NCBI RefSeq assembly: GCF_030733385.1
Contig: NZ_JASHJC010000009.1
Span: forward strand, 124,001-188,000
Length of the DNA stretch: 64,000 bases
Reading direction: 5' to 3'
DNA from: Roseovarius sp. MMSF_3359
GTDB lineage: Bacteria > Pseudomonadota > Alphaproteobacteria > Rhodobacterales > Rhodobacteraceae
In this document: in pieces, positions 34,847-43,634 of the stretch
Position numbering within the stretch: the stretch's first letter is position 1
Layout of the letters: every line of letters begins with the position of its first letter
Program-made: the position numbers and the translations under genes
Notes under the pieces: generated by a model
Databases searched by the model: none
What the model was told of the DNA's origin: nothing
The model's input: only the letters and a program-made list of their open reading frames with translations

Positions 34847-36027
34847 GCGAACAGGGGTTTCCGCTGGCCACGACAAGCTGGGACGCGCGCGAATACGCCG
34901 CCATCGACCGGGTGGTGAAGTCGGGCATGTTCTCGATGGGAAAGGAGGTCGCAGCCTTTGAGGAACAATTTGCCGAAGCCATGGGCAGCAAATACTGCGT
35001 CATGGTCAATTCCGGGTCGTCCGCGAACCTGATCATCGTCGCGGCGCTCAGGTATCATTCAAAACATGCCTTGCCCGAGGGGGCGGAGGTGATCGTGCCG
35101 GCGGTCAGTTGGTCGACCACCTATTATCCGCTGCATCAATACGGGTTGCGGCAGAAATTCGTGGATATCGACCCAAATACGCTCAATTACGACCTGGATG
35201 CCTTGGAAGACGCAATCGGCCCCGAGACGCGCGCAATCATGGTGGTGAACCTTCTGGGCAACCCCAATGCGTTTGACCGGATCGAGAAAATCATTGGGGA
35301 TCGCGATATCCTTGTGATCGAGGATAATTGTGAATCGCTCGGTGCCACCTATCAGGGGCGACAGGCGGGGACATTCGGCATCGCGGGCAGTTATTCGTCA
35401 TTCTTTTCGCACCATATCGCGACGATGGAAGGCGGGTTGGTGGTAACCGATGACGAGGAGTTGCACCACATCATGCTGTCGGTCCGCTCCCATGGCTGGA
35501 CCCGGCACCTGCCGAAAGTGAACCATGTGACCGGCGAGAAGAGCGATGATGCGTTCGAGGAATCGTTCAAGTTCGTGCTGCCGGGCTATAACCTGCGCCC
35601 GCTGGAGATGAGCGGGGCCATCGGGCAGGAACAGATCGCGAAACTGCCGATGATCGTGGGGGAAAGGCGCAAGAATGCCGAGGCCTTCAAGGCGCTGATG
35701 CAGGGCTATCCGCAGCTGCGCATCCAGCAGGAAATCGGCGAAAGCAGTTGGTTCGGATTTTCCATGGTGGTGCAGCCGGACGCGGGATTTGACCGCGCGG
35801 CGCTTATCCGGGCGTTGGGCGATCATGGTGTCGAATGCCGGCCCATTGTGACCGGGAACTTTGCCAAGAATGACGTGGTCAAAAACCATATGGATCATGT
35901 CATTCACGGAACGCTGGTGAATGCGGAAGATATTGATAAAAATGGGCTTTTCATCGGAAATCACCATTATTCCCTGGCGGGTAAATGGGATCTGCTGAGG
36001 GGTGCTTTCGATCAGGTGATCGCTTAG
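34843..36027 (+). CDS. colD: GDP-4-keto-6-deoxy-D-mannose 3-dehydratase (ColD type)
   Basis: A 394-residue PLP-dependent protein of the DegT aminotransferase family. Where aminotransferases have the PLP-binding lysine in S-F-F-x-x-K, this protein reads S-F-F-S-H-H (His190-His191) followed by I-A-T-M-E-G-G. The same histidine replacement is the hallmark of ColD, which removes the C3 hydroxyl of GDP-4-keto-6-deoxymannose using PLP and glutamate. The stretches H-G-W-T-R, E-S-F-K-F-V-L-P-G-Y-N and S-S-W-F-G-F-S also match ColD as I remember it. With gmd and the epimerase/reductase it would give GDP-L-colitose. The polymer that receives it is not in view. Confidence 0.88.
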   Translation: MSEQGFPLATTSWDAREYAAIDRVVKSGMFSMGKEVAAFEEQFAEAMGSKYCVMVNSGSSANLIIVAALRYHSKHALPEGAEVIVPAVSWSTTYYPLHQYGLRQKFVDIDPNTLNYDLDALEDAIGPETRAIMVVNLLGNPNAFDRIEKIIGDRDILVIEDNCESLGATYQGRQAGTFGIAGSYSSFFSHHIATMEGGLVVTDDEELHHIMLSVRSHGWTRHLPKVNHVTGEKSDDAFEESFKFVLPGYNLRPLEMSGAIGQEQIAKLPMIVGERRKNAEAFKALMQGYPQLRIQQEIGESSWFGFSMVVQPDAGFDRAALIRALGDHGVECRPIVTGNFAKNDVVKNHMDHVIHGTLVNAEDIDKNGLFIGNHHYSLAGKWDLLRGAFDQVIA

Positions 36028-36043
36028 CGGGCGGTTCCTGAAA

Positions 36044-36110
36044 GGAGTGCGCTTGCGCGCACGCCCTATATCTCGTCATTCGCGCTCCGCGCTGCTTCCT
36101 CGGATTGGTG
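36044..36110. repeat. Double-hairpin intergenic repeat, copy B
   Basis: Hairpin 1 is GTGCGC, TTGC, GCGCAC (36047-36062). After a 19-base linker containing TCTCGTC, hairpin 2 is GCGC, TCC, GCGC (36082-36092), then TGCTTCCTCGG. It lies between convergent colD and the sugar-isomerase gene. The flanking CAAATTGAG seen in copies A and C is not preserved. Confidence 0.7.
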
Positions 36111-36125
36111 CTTCGTGGCTGGCGG

Positions 36126-37085
36126 CTATGCCACGCCCGCACGCAGCGCGTCGTGGATATGGACGAGGCCGACCAGGTGATGATCGTCGTCGGTCACCAG
36201 CAGGGTGGTGCGGCTGTTGGCGTTCATGATGCCAAGCGCCTCGACCAGGAGGGTGTCCGGCGAGGTGGTCATCGGCGTCCGCGTGGCGACCTCACCCGCA
36301 GTTTGTGTCATCAGCCCATCCATGTTGCGCCGCAAATCGCCATCGGTGATGACCCCGGTCAGGCGGGCATTTTCGACCACGGCGGCGACGCCGAACCCCT
36401 TGGCGGTCATTTCGATCAAGGTGTCGCCCATCGGGGTGGTCTCATGCACGATGGGCAGGTCGTCCCCGGTATGCATGACCGCGCTCACCTTGAGAAGCTG
36501 GGCACCTAATGTGCCGCCCGGATGGAAGACGAGATAGTTTTCCTTTTCAAACCCACGCAATTTCATCAGGGCAACGGCGATCGCATCGCCCAGGGCGATG
36601 GTACAGGTTGTCGACGTCGTCGGCGCCATGCCGATGCCGCAAGCCTCTGGCGCGTCCGGCAGAAGCAACAGGTGATCGGCCTGTTTGGCCAGGGTGCTTC
36701 TGGCTTTCTTGGTGATCGCGATCAGGGCAATGCCGAAGCGGCGGGTATGCGCGATCACATCCGCTAACTCGCGGGTCTCGCCCGAATTGGAGATCAGGAT
36801 CACCGCATCGTCGGAGGTGATCATGCCGAGATCTCCATGGCTGGCCTCGCCGGGGTGCACACTTTGTGCAGGTGTGCCGGTGCTGGCCATGGTTGCGGCG
36901 ATCTTGGCGGCGATATGGCCGGACTTGCCCATGCCCGACACGATCACCCGGCCTTTGACCTTGAGCAATGCCTCGACCACGTCGTCGAATCCATCGGACA
37001 GGCCATCGCGCATCTGCGCCAGTGCCGCGCCTTCGATGTTCAGGACATCCTGTGCAATCTCTCGTGGCGTCTTGGGGTCGGTCAT
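36126..37085 (-). CDS. KpsF/GutQ-family sugar-phosphate isomerase (D-arabinose 5-phosphate isomerase, KdsD type)
   Basis: This enzyme interconverts ribulose 5-phosphate and arabinose 5-phosphate, feeding Kdo synthesis for lipopolysaccharide or capsule. The 319-residue protein has a SIS domain (about 30-180, with G-M-G-K-S-G-H and S-N-S-G-E-T) and a tandem CBS pair (about 205-319). The L-G-D-A-I-A-V-A-L and F-H-P-G-G-x-L-G motifs are typical of the family. The start at 37085 (M-T-D-P-K) fits family length. It is divergent from ugd and convergent with the colitose operon, keeping surface-sugar genes together. Confidence 0.93.
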   Translation of the reverse strand: MTDPKTPREIAQDVLNIEGAALAQMRDGLSDGFDDVVEALLKVKGRVIVSGMGKSGHIAAKIAATMASTGTPAQSVHPGEASHGDLGMITSDDAVILISNSGETRELADVIAHTRRFGIALIAITKKARSTLAKQADHLLLLPDAPEACGIGMAPTTSTTCTIALGDAIAVALMKLRGFEKENYLVFHPGGTLGAQLLKVSAVMHTGDDLPIVHETTPMGDTLIEMTAKGFGVAAVVENARLTGVITDGDLRRNMDGLMTQTAGEVATRTPMTTSPDTLLVEALGIMNANSRTTLLVTDDDHHLVGLVHIHDALRAGVA

Positions 37086-37266
37086 ATGCGGCGTCTCGCG
37101 ATTAGAGGGTTGCGCCGGGTGATACCGCGCGCAGACGGTGCCGCCAAGCCCCTTGCGTGACGCCGGGGTGACGGGTGCGGGTGCATTTGCGGTAGCGAGG
37201 CCGCGATTGATTGACTTGCAACCGGGGCTGCCGCAGAACTTTGGCAGAGCAGATAAGGACAGGCGA

Positions 37267-38595
37267 ATGAAAATCGCGATGATTGGGACCGGATATGTGG
37301 GCCTTGTGTCCGGCGTGTGTTTTTCCGATTTCGGCCATGACGTGGTGTGTGTCGACAAGGACCCAGACAAGATTGCCATGCTTGAGCGGGGTGAAGTGCC
37401 GATTTTCGAGCCGGGGCTTGAGGCGCTGATGGCCAAGAATGTGGAGGCCGGGCGGCTGACCTTCACGACGGATCTGGCCAGTTCGATCGATGGTGCCGAG
37501 GCGGTCTTTATCGCCGTGGGGACCCCCACGCGACGCGGCGACGGGCATGCGGATCTTACCTATGTCATGGCAGCGGCCGAAGAGATCGCGTCGCTCGCCC
37601 GCAACTACGTGGTGATCGTGACCAAATCGACCGTCCCTGTCGGCACGAACCGGCAGGTCAAACAGGCGGTCAAGAAGGCCAATCCGGATCTTGATTTCGA
37701 TGTGGCGAGCAACCCGGAATTTCTGCGTGAAGGGGCGGCGATTGATGATTTCATGAAACCCGATCGCGTGGTGGTCGGCGTTCAGACGGACCGCGCCGCC
37801 GAGGTCATGGCCGAGATCTACAGGCCGCTTTACCTGCGGGATTTCCCGATCATCACAACCGGGCTGGAGAGCGCGGAGATGATCAAATACGCCGCCAATG
37901 CCTTCCTGGCGACCAAGATCACCTTCATCAACGAAATTGCCGCGCTTTGTGAACGCACCGGCGCGGATGTGAAGCAGGTCAGCCACGGGATGGGGCTCGA
38001 TGGGCGAATCGGCAACAAGTTTCTGCATGCGGGCCCCGGCTATGGCGGAAGCTGTTTTCCCAAGGATACCAAGGCTTTGGCGCGGATCGGGCAGGATCAC
38101 GGGCTGCCGATGCAAATCACCGAGACGGTGATCGGGGTCAACGAAGAGATCAAGCGGCGGATGATCGACAAGCTGCTCGACCTCTGTGACGGATCGTTCA
38201 ACGGCAAGCTCATCGGCGTACTTGGCGTTACCTTCAAGCCCAATACCGACGATATGCGCGATGCCCCCAGCCTGACGGTGATCCCGGCGCTGGTCGGCGG
38301 TGGGGCCAAGGTGCGAGTGACCGATCCGCAGGGCAAACACGAGGGTGAGGCGCTCTTGCCCGGGGTGAGTTGGCAGGCCGATCCCTATAAATGCGCGAAC
38401 AACGCCGATCTTCTGGTCATTCTGACGGAATGGAACGAGTTCCGGGCGCTGGACCTCAAGCGGCTGGTCAAGAAGATGAAGACGCCTCGGCTGGCCGATC
38501 TGCGGAACATCTATTCGCCGAAGGATGCGCGCCGAGCCGGGTTCGAGGCTTATGAGAGCATCGGGCGCGCGGGCTTTTCCGCGGCGGATGAATGA
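37267..38595 (+). CDS. ugd: UDP-glucose 6-dehydrogenase
   Basis: This enzyme oxidises UDP-glucose twice to UDP-glucuronate for surface polysaccharides. The 442-residue protein has the NAD-binding G-T-G-Y-V-G-L (7-13), the S-T-V-P-V-G-T segment, the catalytic cysteine in G-Y-G-G-S-C-F-P-K-D (Cys263) and the C-terminal UDP-binding domain with G-V-T-F-K-P-N-T-D-D. Length is normal. It is divergent from the KdsD-type gene across 181 bases. Nearby GDP-sugar genes support a role in capsule, exopolysaccharide or lipopolysaccharide. Confidence 0.95.
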   Translation: MKIAMIGTGYVGLVSGVCFSDFGHDVVCVDKDPDKIAMLERGEVPIFEPGLEALMAKNVEAGRLTFTTDLASSIDGAEAVFIAVGTPTRRGDGHADLTYVMAAAEEIASLARNYVVIVTKSTVPVGTNRQVKQAVKKANPDLDFDVASNPEFLREGAAIDDFMKPDRVVVGVQTDRAAEVMAEIYRPLYLRDFPIITTGLESAEMIKYAANAFLATKITFINEIAALCERTGADVKQVSHGMGLDGRIGNKFLHAGPGYGGSCFPKDTKALARIGQDHGLPMQITETVIGVNEEIKRRMIDKLLDLCDGSFNGKLIGVLGVTFKPNTDDMRDAPSLTVIPALVGGGAKVRVTDPQGKHEGEALLPGVSWQADPYKCANNADLLVILTEWNEFRALDLKRLVKKMKTPRLADLRNIYSPKDARRAGFEAYESIGRAGFSAADE

Positions 38596-38684
38596 TCCGT
38601 CGGCGCCCTTCCAAGGCCGCGTAATTACACGATTGAAACACCTTTCAGCTATACAGTCACCGGCTTGCATCCTAACGTCGCCGG

Positions 38685-39902
38685 ATGACCGACACTGCCG
38701 ATATTCTTGACAGCCAATATGCCTGGGCGCGGCTTGCCGTGTCGCTGCTGATCGCTGTGATCTGCAGCGCCGGGATCTGGGTCATGGTGCTGATCATGCC
38801 CGCGGTGCAGGCGGAATTCGGGATCAGCCGGGGGGATGTGTCGCTTCCCTACACGCTGACGATGATCGGGTTTGCGCTCGGCAACCTCGCGATCGGGCGG
38901 ATGGTCGACGGGCTGGGTGCGACGCGCGCGATCATCGGGGCAGGGGTCGTTCTGGGGTCGGGTTTCGTATTGGCGGCCTTGGCGGGGTCGGTCTGGGTCC
39001 TGTCGCTGACGCAGTTTGTCATCGGGTTCGGTGCGGCGGCTGGGTTCGGGCCGCTCATGGCGGATGTCTCGCAATGGTTCCTGCGCAGGCGCGGCATCGC
39101 GGTGGCGATCACCGCCAGCGGCAATTACCTCTCGGGCGCGATCTGGCCGTTGATCCTGTCGGGGGTGCTGGAGGATCACGGATGGCGCGCGGTCTACTGG
39201 GTGCTGGCGACGGTGACGCTTCTCGGGATGATCCCGCTGGCGCTGATCCTGCGGCGCAAGGTGCCGCTTGCCGCGCGGGCGCGATCCGACGAGATTTCCG
39301 AGACGCGGCGGCAGGCGTCCGGCATCCGGCCCGGTACATTGACCCTTCTTCTGGGCCTTGCGGGCGTGGGATGCTGCGTGGCGATGTCGATGCCGCAGGT
39401 CCATATCGTCAGTTTCTGCGTCGATCTGGGATACACCGCGGGCATCGGCGGGCAGATGTTGTCAGTGATGCTGATCTGCGGCGTGGTCTCGCGGCTCGTG
39501 TCGGGCTTCCTTGCCGATTGGCTGGGCGGTGTGAAGACCGTTCTCATCGGCTCCGCGCTGCAATGCCTGTCGCTTTTTCTCTATCTGCCCGCCGGTAGCC
39601 TCGTTTCGCTCTACCTTGTGAGCGCGATTTTCGGGCTGGCGCAGGGCGGTATCGTGCCGAGCTATGCGGTCGTGGTGCGTGAATACATGCCAAGCGAAGA
39701 GGCGGGGCGGCGGGTCGGACTTGTCCTGATGATGACGATCCTCGGCATGGCTCTGGGCGGCTGGATGTCTGGCTGGATCTATGATCAGACCGGCGATTAT
39801 CGGCTCGCTTTCCTGAACGGGATCGCGTGGAATTTCCTGAATATCGGGATCATGCTGCTCATTCTGATGCGGACGCGGACACGGGCAGCCGCATTGGCCT
39901 GA
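38685..39902 (+). CDS. Major facilitator superfamily transporter
   Basis: A 405-residue integral membrane protein with about twelve helices in two six-helix halves. The motif G-R-M-V-D-G-L-G-A-T-R between helices 2 and 3 and G-F-L-A-D-W-L-G-G-V-K in the second half are the MFS loop signatures. It resembles the monocarboxylate/oxalate-formate antiporter branch. The substrate is unknown, and the neighbours give no clue. A hairpin that may end transcription lies 80 bases downstream. Confidence 0.88.
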   Translation: MTDTADILDSQYAWARLAVSLLIAVICSAGIWVMVLIMPAVQAEFGISRGDVSLPYTLTMIGFALGNLAIGRMVDGLGATRAIIGAGVVLGSGFVLAALAGSVWVLSLTQFVIGFGAAAGFGPLMADVSQWFLRRRGIAVAITASGNYLSGAIWPLILSGVLEDHGWRAVYWVLATVTLLGMIPLALILRRKVPLAARARSDEISETRRQASGIRPGTLTLLLGLAGVGCCVAMSMPQVHIVSFCVDLGYTAGIGGQMLSVMLICGVVSRLVSGFLADWLGGVKTVLIGSALQCLSLFLYLPAGSLVSLYLVSAIFGLAQGGIVPSYAVVVREYMPSEEAGRRVGLVLMMTILGMALGGWMSGWIYDQTGDYRLAFLNGIAWNFLNIGIMLLILMRTRTRAAALA

Positions 39903-40185
39903 GACAGATCTGGCGAGGCGGCCAATACATGGCGTTCGGCGCTTTGCTCGCGCGGAATCAAGGCCCGCAGGGCCGCCGCGCGATCGCCAGACCGCCCCCG
40001 GGGCTGGCGATTTGTTGAGGCTAGCGCAACGCGAAGACGTTTTTCGGATTTGGTTGGATAAACTGCGCTCAACCGATGTTGGGTCGCCATCCCGCGGTCA
40101 GGCAATCGCGCGGCTCGTTCCTCCAAAAGGGGCATTCTCCGAGGATTTAATGCCAAGCACGACAAACGCTTTGGTCGTCTGACGA
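39903..40185. other. Convergent intergenic region between the MFS gene and trhO
   Basis: A 283-base gap with no supported gene. It contains a GGCCC, GCA, GGGCC hairpin (39962-39974) and the larger terminator-like hairpin at 39983-40011. The remainder shows nothing I recognise. Confidence 0.5.
39983..40015 (+). terminator. Terminator-like hairpin after the MFS gene
   Basis: ATCGCCAG (39983-39990) and CTGGCGAT (40004-40011) form an eight-bp stem, followed by TTGTT. Inside the loop CCCCGGGG can pair further. The T-tract is imperfect, so efficiency is uncertain. Confidence 0.55.
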
Positions 40186-41100
40186 TCAATCGCCGGGCAG
40201 GTTGGTCATGTGCCGCTCGCCACGGGCCTCGGATAGCGCGATTTGTTTCTGCCGTTCGCGGAACCGGTTCTTGTCATCCTCTGATGTCTCATCGACGCAA
40301 TGATGACACGACACCCCGTGTTCATATTCCGCGCGCTTCATGTCGGCGGGCAGGATCGGGCGGCGGCAGGCATAGCAGAGCTGATGCGGCCCTTCCTTGA
40401 GGCCATGACCAACCGAAACACGCCCGTCAAAGACGAAACATTCACCGTTCCAGCTACTCTTGGCCTCGGGCACCTCTTCGAGGTATTTCAGGATGCCGCC
40501 CTTGAGGTGATAGACGTCCTCGACCCCCTGACCGAGCAGGTAGTTGGTCGATTTCTCGCACCGGATGCCACCGGTGCAGAACATCGCGATGCGCTTGTTG
40601 TGAAACCGATCCTTATTGGCTTCCCACCAAGCGGGAAAATCCCGAAAGCTCTCGGTTTTCGGGTCGATGGCGCCCTCGAACGTGCCGATCGCGACCTCGT
40701 AGTCGTTACGCGTGTCGATCACCGCCACATCGGGGCTGGCGATCAATTCGTTCCAATCGGTGGGATCGACGTAATGACCGACCTTTGCGACCGGATCGAC
40801 GTCGGGCTGCCCCATGGTGACGATCTCTTTCTTGAGGCGGACCCGCAGACGACCGAATGGTTGCGTCTCGGCGGTGCTCTCCTTGTGTTCGAGACCTTCG
40901 CACCCCGGCAGCGCGCGGATATGGGACAGCACCGCGTCGATGCCGCCGCGCGGTCCGGCGATGGTGCCGTTGATCCCCTCCTGCGCCAGCAGCAGGATGC
41001 CCTTGATCCCCTCCGCCTTGCATAGTTCAAGCAATGGCCCCTGCAAGGCCTCCGGTTGGTCGAACCGGGTGAAATGATAGAGTGCGGCGATGGTGTACAT
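40186..41100 (-). CDS. trhO: tRNA uridine(34) hydroxylase TrhO (rhodanese family, YceA)
   Basis: This enzyme hydroxylates wobble uridine 34 of certain tRNAs with oxygen, towards 5-methoxy- or 5-carboxymethoxy-uridine. The 304-residue protein has an N-terminal acylphosphatase-like domain (about 1-95), a rhodanese domain with the active cysteine in F-C-T-G-G-I-R-C-E-K-S (about 175-185) and a C-terminal cysteine cluster (C-Y-A-C and C-H-H-C) that may bind metal. The start at 41100 (M-Y-T-I-A-A-L) matches homologues. It is divergent from nicotinamidase. Confidence 0.93.
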   Translation of the reverse strand: MYTIAALYHFTRFDQPEALQGPLLELCKAEGIKGILLLAQEGINGTIAGPRGGIDAVLSHIRALPGCEGLEHKESTAETQPFGRLRVRLKKEIVTMGQPDVDPVAKVGHYVDPTDWNELIASPDVAVIDTRNDYEVAIGTFEGAIDPKTESFRDFPAWWEANKDRFHNKRIAMFCTGGIRCEKSTNYLLGQGVEDVYHLKGGILKYLEEVPEAKSSWNGECFVFDGRVSVGHGLKEGPHQLCYACRRPILPADMKRAEYEHGVSCHHCVDETSEDDKNRFRERQKQIALSEARGERHMTNLPGD

Positions 41101-41198
41101 GGGCGGCGATTTACGCCTTCGATGCGCGCCGGGCAAGGGGGGTGATTGACGCAGAGGGGCCGAGGCGCGTAGGCAGGAGGAAAGAGGAGATTTCGCCC

Positions 41199-41795
41199 AT
41201 GTCCAACGCCCTGATCGTCATCGACGTGCAAAATGATTTCTGTCCCGGCGGGGCATTGGCGGTGGCCGGCGGAGATGAGATCGTGCCGGGGATCAACGCG
41301 CTGATGGCGGATTTTGACGCGGTGGTGCTGACGCAGGACTGGCATCCGGCGGGGCATTCGTCGTTTGCGTCTTCGCATGACGGCCTAGACCCTTTCGGCA
41401 CGGTCGAGATGCCCTATGGCACGCAGGTCCTCTGGCCCGATCACTGCATCCAGGGCAGCGATGGCGCGGCTTTTCATGGCGATCTGAACACCGATCGCGC
41501 CGATATGATCGTGCGCAAGGGCTATAACCCGGCAATAGACAGCTATTCGGCGTTTTTCGAGAATGATCATGAAACGCCCACCGGCCTGCACGGCTACCTG
41601 CAAACGCGCGGAATCGACACACTCACGATGGTCGGACTGGCCACGGATTTCTGCGTCAATTTTTCGGCGGTGGATGCGGCGAAGCTCGGTTATGCAGTCA
41701 CCGTCCGCACGGATTTGTGCCGCGCGATCGACTTGGACGGGTCGCTGGCGGCGGCGATAGACGGGATGGCGGCGGCGGGCGTCACGGTCGCCTGA
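41199..41795 (+). CDS. pncA: Nicotinamidase PncA
   Basis: This enzyme hydrolyses nicotinamide to nicotinate in NAD recycling. The 198-residue isochorismatase-fold protein has the catalytic Asp in V-I-D-V-Q-N-D-F, the metal ligands in D-W-H-P-A-G-H, the lysine in R-K-G-Y and the nucleophilic cysteine in A-T-D-F-C-V. The start at 41199 is used because the longer frame to 41082 runs back past the divergent gene start; GGAGGAAAGAGGAG lies upstream. The gene appears to be expressed alone or with the stress protein 62 bases downstream. Confidence 0.94.
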   Translation: MSNALIVIDVQNDFCPGGALAVAGGDEIVPGINALMADFDAVVLTQDWHPAGHSSFASSHDGLDPFGTVEMPYGTQVLWPDHCIQGSDGAAFHGDLNTDRADMIVRKGYNPAIDSYSAFFENDHETPTGLHGYLQTRGIDTLTMVGLATDFCVNFSAVDAAKLGYAVTVRTDLCRAIDLDGSLAAAIDGMAAAGVTVA

Positions 41796-41857
41796 GGCGT
41801 CTTGCCCCTTGCCGGAATACCCGTCATGATGGCACGTCGATGAGGAGGGCCTGAACC

Positions 41858-42313
41858 ATGCGCAAGTTTCTGGTAGTTCTGGATGACAGCCGCGAATGTC
41901 TGAACGCGATGCGTTTTGCCGCGATGCGCGCGGCCCATACGGGCGGGGGTGTCGAGGTGCTGGCCGTGATCCCGCCCGAGGAGTTCAACCATTGGATCGG
42001 CGTCGGTGACATCATGCGCGAAGAGGCGCGGGAGAGCATCCACGCGCATTTCGAGGTCTTCGCCAAGTGGATGCGCGACAAGCAGGGCGTCGATCCCGAA
42101 CTGGTGATCCGCGAGGGCGTGCCGGTCACGGAAATCATGGCGCAGGTGCAGGACGATCCCGAAATCGGCGTTCTGGTCCTTGGGGCCGGGACCGACAAGA
42201 AGGGCCCCGGGCCGCTTGTGACCCAGCTTTCCAAAAACTCCGGGTCGCTCGAGATTCCGATCACCATCGTGCCAGGCGATCTGAGCAAGGAACGGCTGGA
42301 GGCGATTACCTGA
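41858..42313 (+). CDS. Universal stress protein (UspA family)
   Basis: A 151-residue single-domain Usp fold protein. It opens with K-F-L-V-V-L-D-D-S-R-E and has the nucleotide-binding type loop L-V-L-G-A-G-T-D (about 107-114), although the usual G-2x-G-9x-G-S/T spacing is loose, so ATP binding is uncertain. The family responds to starvation, oxidative or respiratory stress. A strong GAGGAGG lies before the start. It may be cotranscribed with pncA. Confidence 0.85.
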   Translation: MRKFLVVLDDSRECLNAMRFAAMRAAHTGGGVEVLAVIPPEEFNHWIGVGDIMREEARESIHAHFEVFAKWMRDKQGVDPELVIREGVPVTEIMAQVQDDPEIGVLVLGAGTDKKGPGPLVTQLSKNSGSLEIPITIVPGDLSKERLEAIT

Positions 42314-42330
42314 CAGGGGTTGTCAGTTTA
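42310..42330 (+). terminator. Short terminator-like hairpin at the end of the Usp gene
   Basis: CTGACA (42310-42315) and TGTCAG (42321-42326) pair around a five-base loop and are followed by TTTA. The stem includes the TGA stop. Six base pairs with a short T-tract give modest confidence. Confidence 0.4.
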
Positions 42331-42345
42331 GAATCGTTCCAAACC

Positions 42346-42374
42346 TTGACTTGACCGCCCCCCGGGCGCATATC
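42346..42374 (+). promoter_or_regulatory. Candidate promoter of nifU-type gene
   Basis: TTGACT (42346-42351) and CATATC (42369-42374) are 17 bases apart, with the ATG 27 bases further on. The -35 is near consensus and the -10 weak. A second TTGACC overlaps five bases later. Confidence 0.4.
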
Positions 42375-42401
42375 TGTGGCAGACGCAAAAGGGGCTCCCT
42401 C

Positions 42402-42965
42402 ATGTTTATCCAGACCGAATCCACGCCCAACCCGGCAACCCTGAAGTTCCTGCCCGGCCAGACTGTTCTGGAAACCGGCACAGCCGATTTTCCGACCGCC
42501 GAAGGCGCCGAGCAATCGCCACTTGCCGCGCGCATCTTCAAGGTGCAGGGCGTTACCGGCGTGTTTTTCGGCAATGATTTCGTGACCGTGACCAAGTCGG
42601 ACGAAACCGAATGGGATCATGTCAAACCGGCAATCCTCGGCGCGATCATGGAGCATTTCCAATCGGGCAAACCGATCATGACCGGCGCCAGCGCCGCGCC
42701 TTCGGGCCATGCGGAACATACCGGCGAGGATGCTGAAATCGTGGGTCAGATCAAGGAATTGCTGGATACCCGCGTACGGCCTGCCGTGGCGCAGGATGGC
42801 GGCGACATCACCTTCCACGGTTTTGAGCGTGGCGTGGTTTACCTGCACATGCAGGGTGCCTGCGCGGGCTGCCCGTCTTCCACCATCACGCTGAAGATGG
42901 GGATCGAGAACCTGCTGCGCCATTACATCCCCGAAGTGACCGAAGTGCGCCCCGTCGGCGTCTGA
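42402..42965 (+). CDS. NifU/NfuA-type iron-sulphur scaffold protein
   Basis: A 187-residue protein with an N-terminal Nfu_N domain (M-F-I-Q-T-E-S-T-P-N-P-A-T-L-K-F, to about 90) and a C-terminal NifU domain (about 110-187) with the cluster-binding C-A-G-C-P-S-S-T. The family carries a 4Fe-4S cluster to target enzymes. This two-domain form is widespread in alphaproteobacteria and mitochondria (Nfu1). The gene directly precedes tsaB with three bases between. Confidence 0.94.
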   Translation: MFIQTESTPNPATLKFLPGQTVLETGTADFPTAEGAEQSPLAARIFKVQGVTGVFFGNDFVTVTKSDETEWDHVKPAILGAIMEHFQSGKPIMTGASAAPSGHAEHTGEDAEIVGQIKELLDTRVRPAVAQDGGDITFHGFERGVVYLHMQGACAGCPSSTITLKMGIENLLRHYIPEVTEVRPVGV

Positions 42966-42968
42966 TTC

Positions 42969-43634
42969 ATGACGAGCCATCCATTGGTGTTGGGGTTCGA
43001 TACGTCGGGCCCTTATGTCAGCGCGGTGTTGCTACGCGGGCGCGATGTGCTGGCCGATCTGCACGAGACCATGGCGCGGGGTCAGGGCGAGGCCCTCTTT
43101 CCGCTGGTCGGGGGAGTTCTGGAACGTGGCGGTGCGACTTGGCGTGATCTCGATGCCATCGGCGTGGGCGTCGGCCCGGGAAATTTCACCGGCATCCGCA
43201 TTTCAGTCTCCGCGGCGCGGGGACTTGCGCTGTCGCTTGAAATCCCCGCGATTGGCGTCAGCCTGTTGGAAGCGGCGGCGTTGAATAGTACTGGTCCGGT
43301 TCTGAGCTGCCTGTCCGCGCCGCGGGAGCAGGCCTATGTCGAGGGGCATCGGACCGCGACTGATATCCCGGCGCAGTTCCTGCCGATTGCCGACATTCCT
43401 GATGACTGGGCGCAGGACGGGTTGGTTTGCATTGGCTCAGCGGCGGATGAGGTGGCGGCGAAATTGAATGCCTCGGTCGCGCCCGCTCAGTTCGCCCCTG
43501 GCTCGGCCGTGGCGCGGATCGCCGCAGAACGCTGGCAGGAGGACTTGCCGCCGCCCGCGCCGCTTTACCTCAAGCCCGCAGATGCCGCACCTGCGCGGGA
43601 TACTGCCCCGGTGATGCTGGATGATGACACCTGA
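42969..43634 (+). CDS. tsaB: tRNA threonylcarbamoyladenosine biosynthesis protein TsaB
   Basis: This protein partners TsaD in adding threonylcarbamoyl to A37 of ANN-decoding tRNAs. The 221-residue ASKHA-fold protein shows L-G-F-D-T-S-G-P-Y-V-S at the N-terminus and G-V-G-P-G-N-F-T-G-I-R-I-S (about 61-73), the TsaB hallmark. It overlaps the rimI-type gene by 14 bases, the usual tsaB-rimI pairing. Confidence 0.94.
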   Translation: MTSHPLVLGFDTSGPYVSAVLLRGRDVLADLHETMARGQGEALFPLVGGVLERGGATWRDLDAIGVGVGPGNFTGIRISVSAARGLALSLEIPAIGVSLLEAAALNSTGPVLSCLSAPREQAYVEGHRTATDIPAQFLPIADIPDDWAQDGLVCIGSAADEVAAKLNASVAPAQFAPGSAVARIAAERWQEDLPPPAPLYLKPADAAPARDTAPVMLDDDT

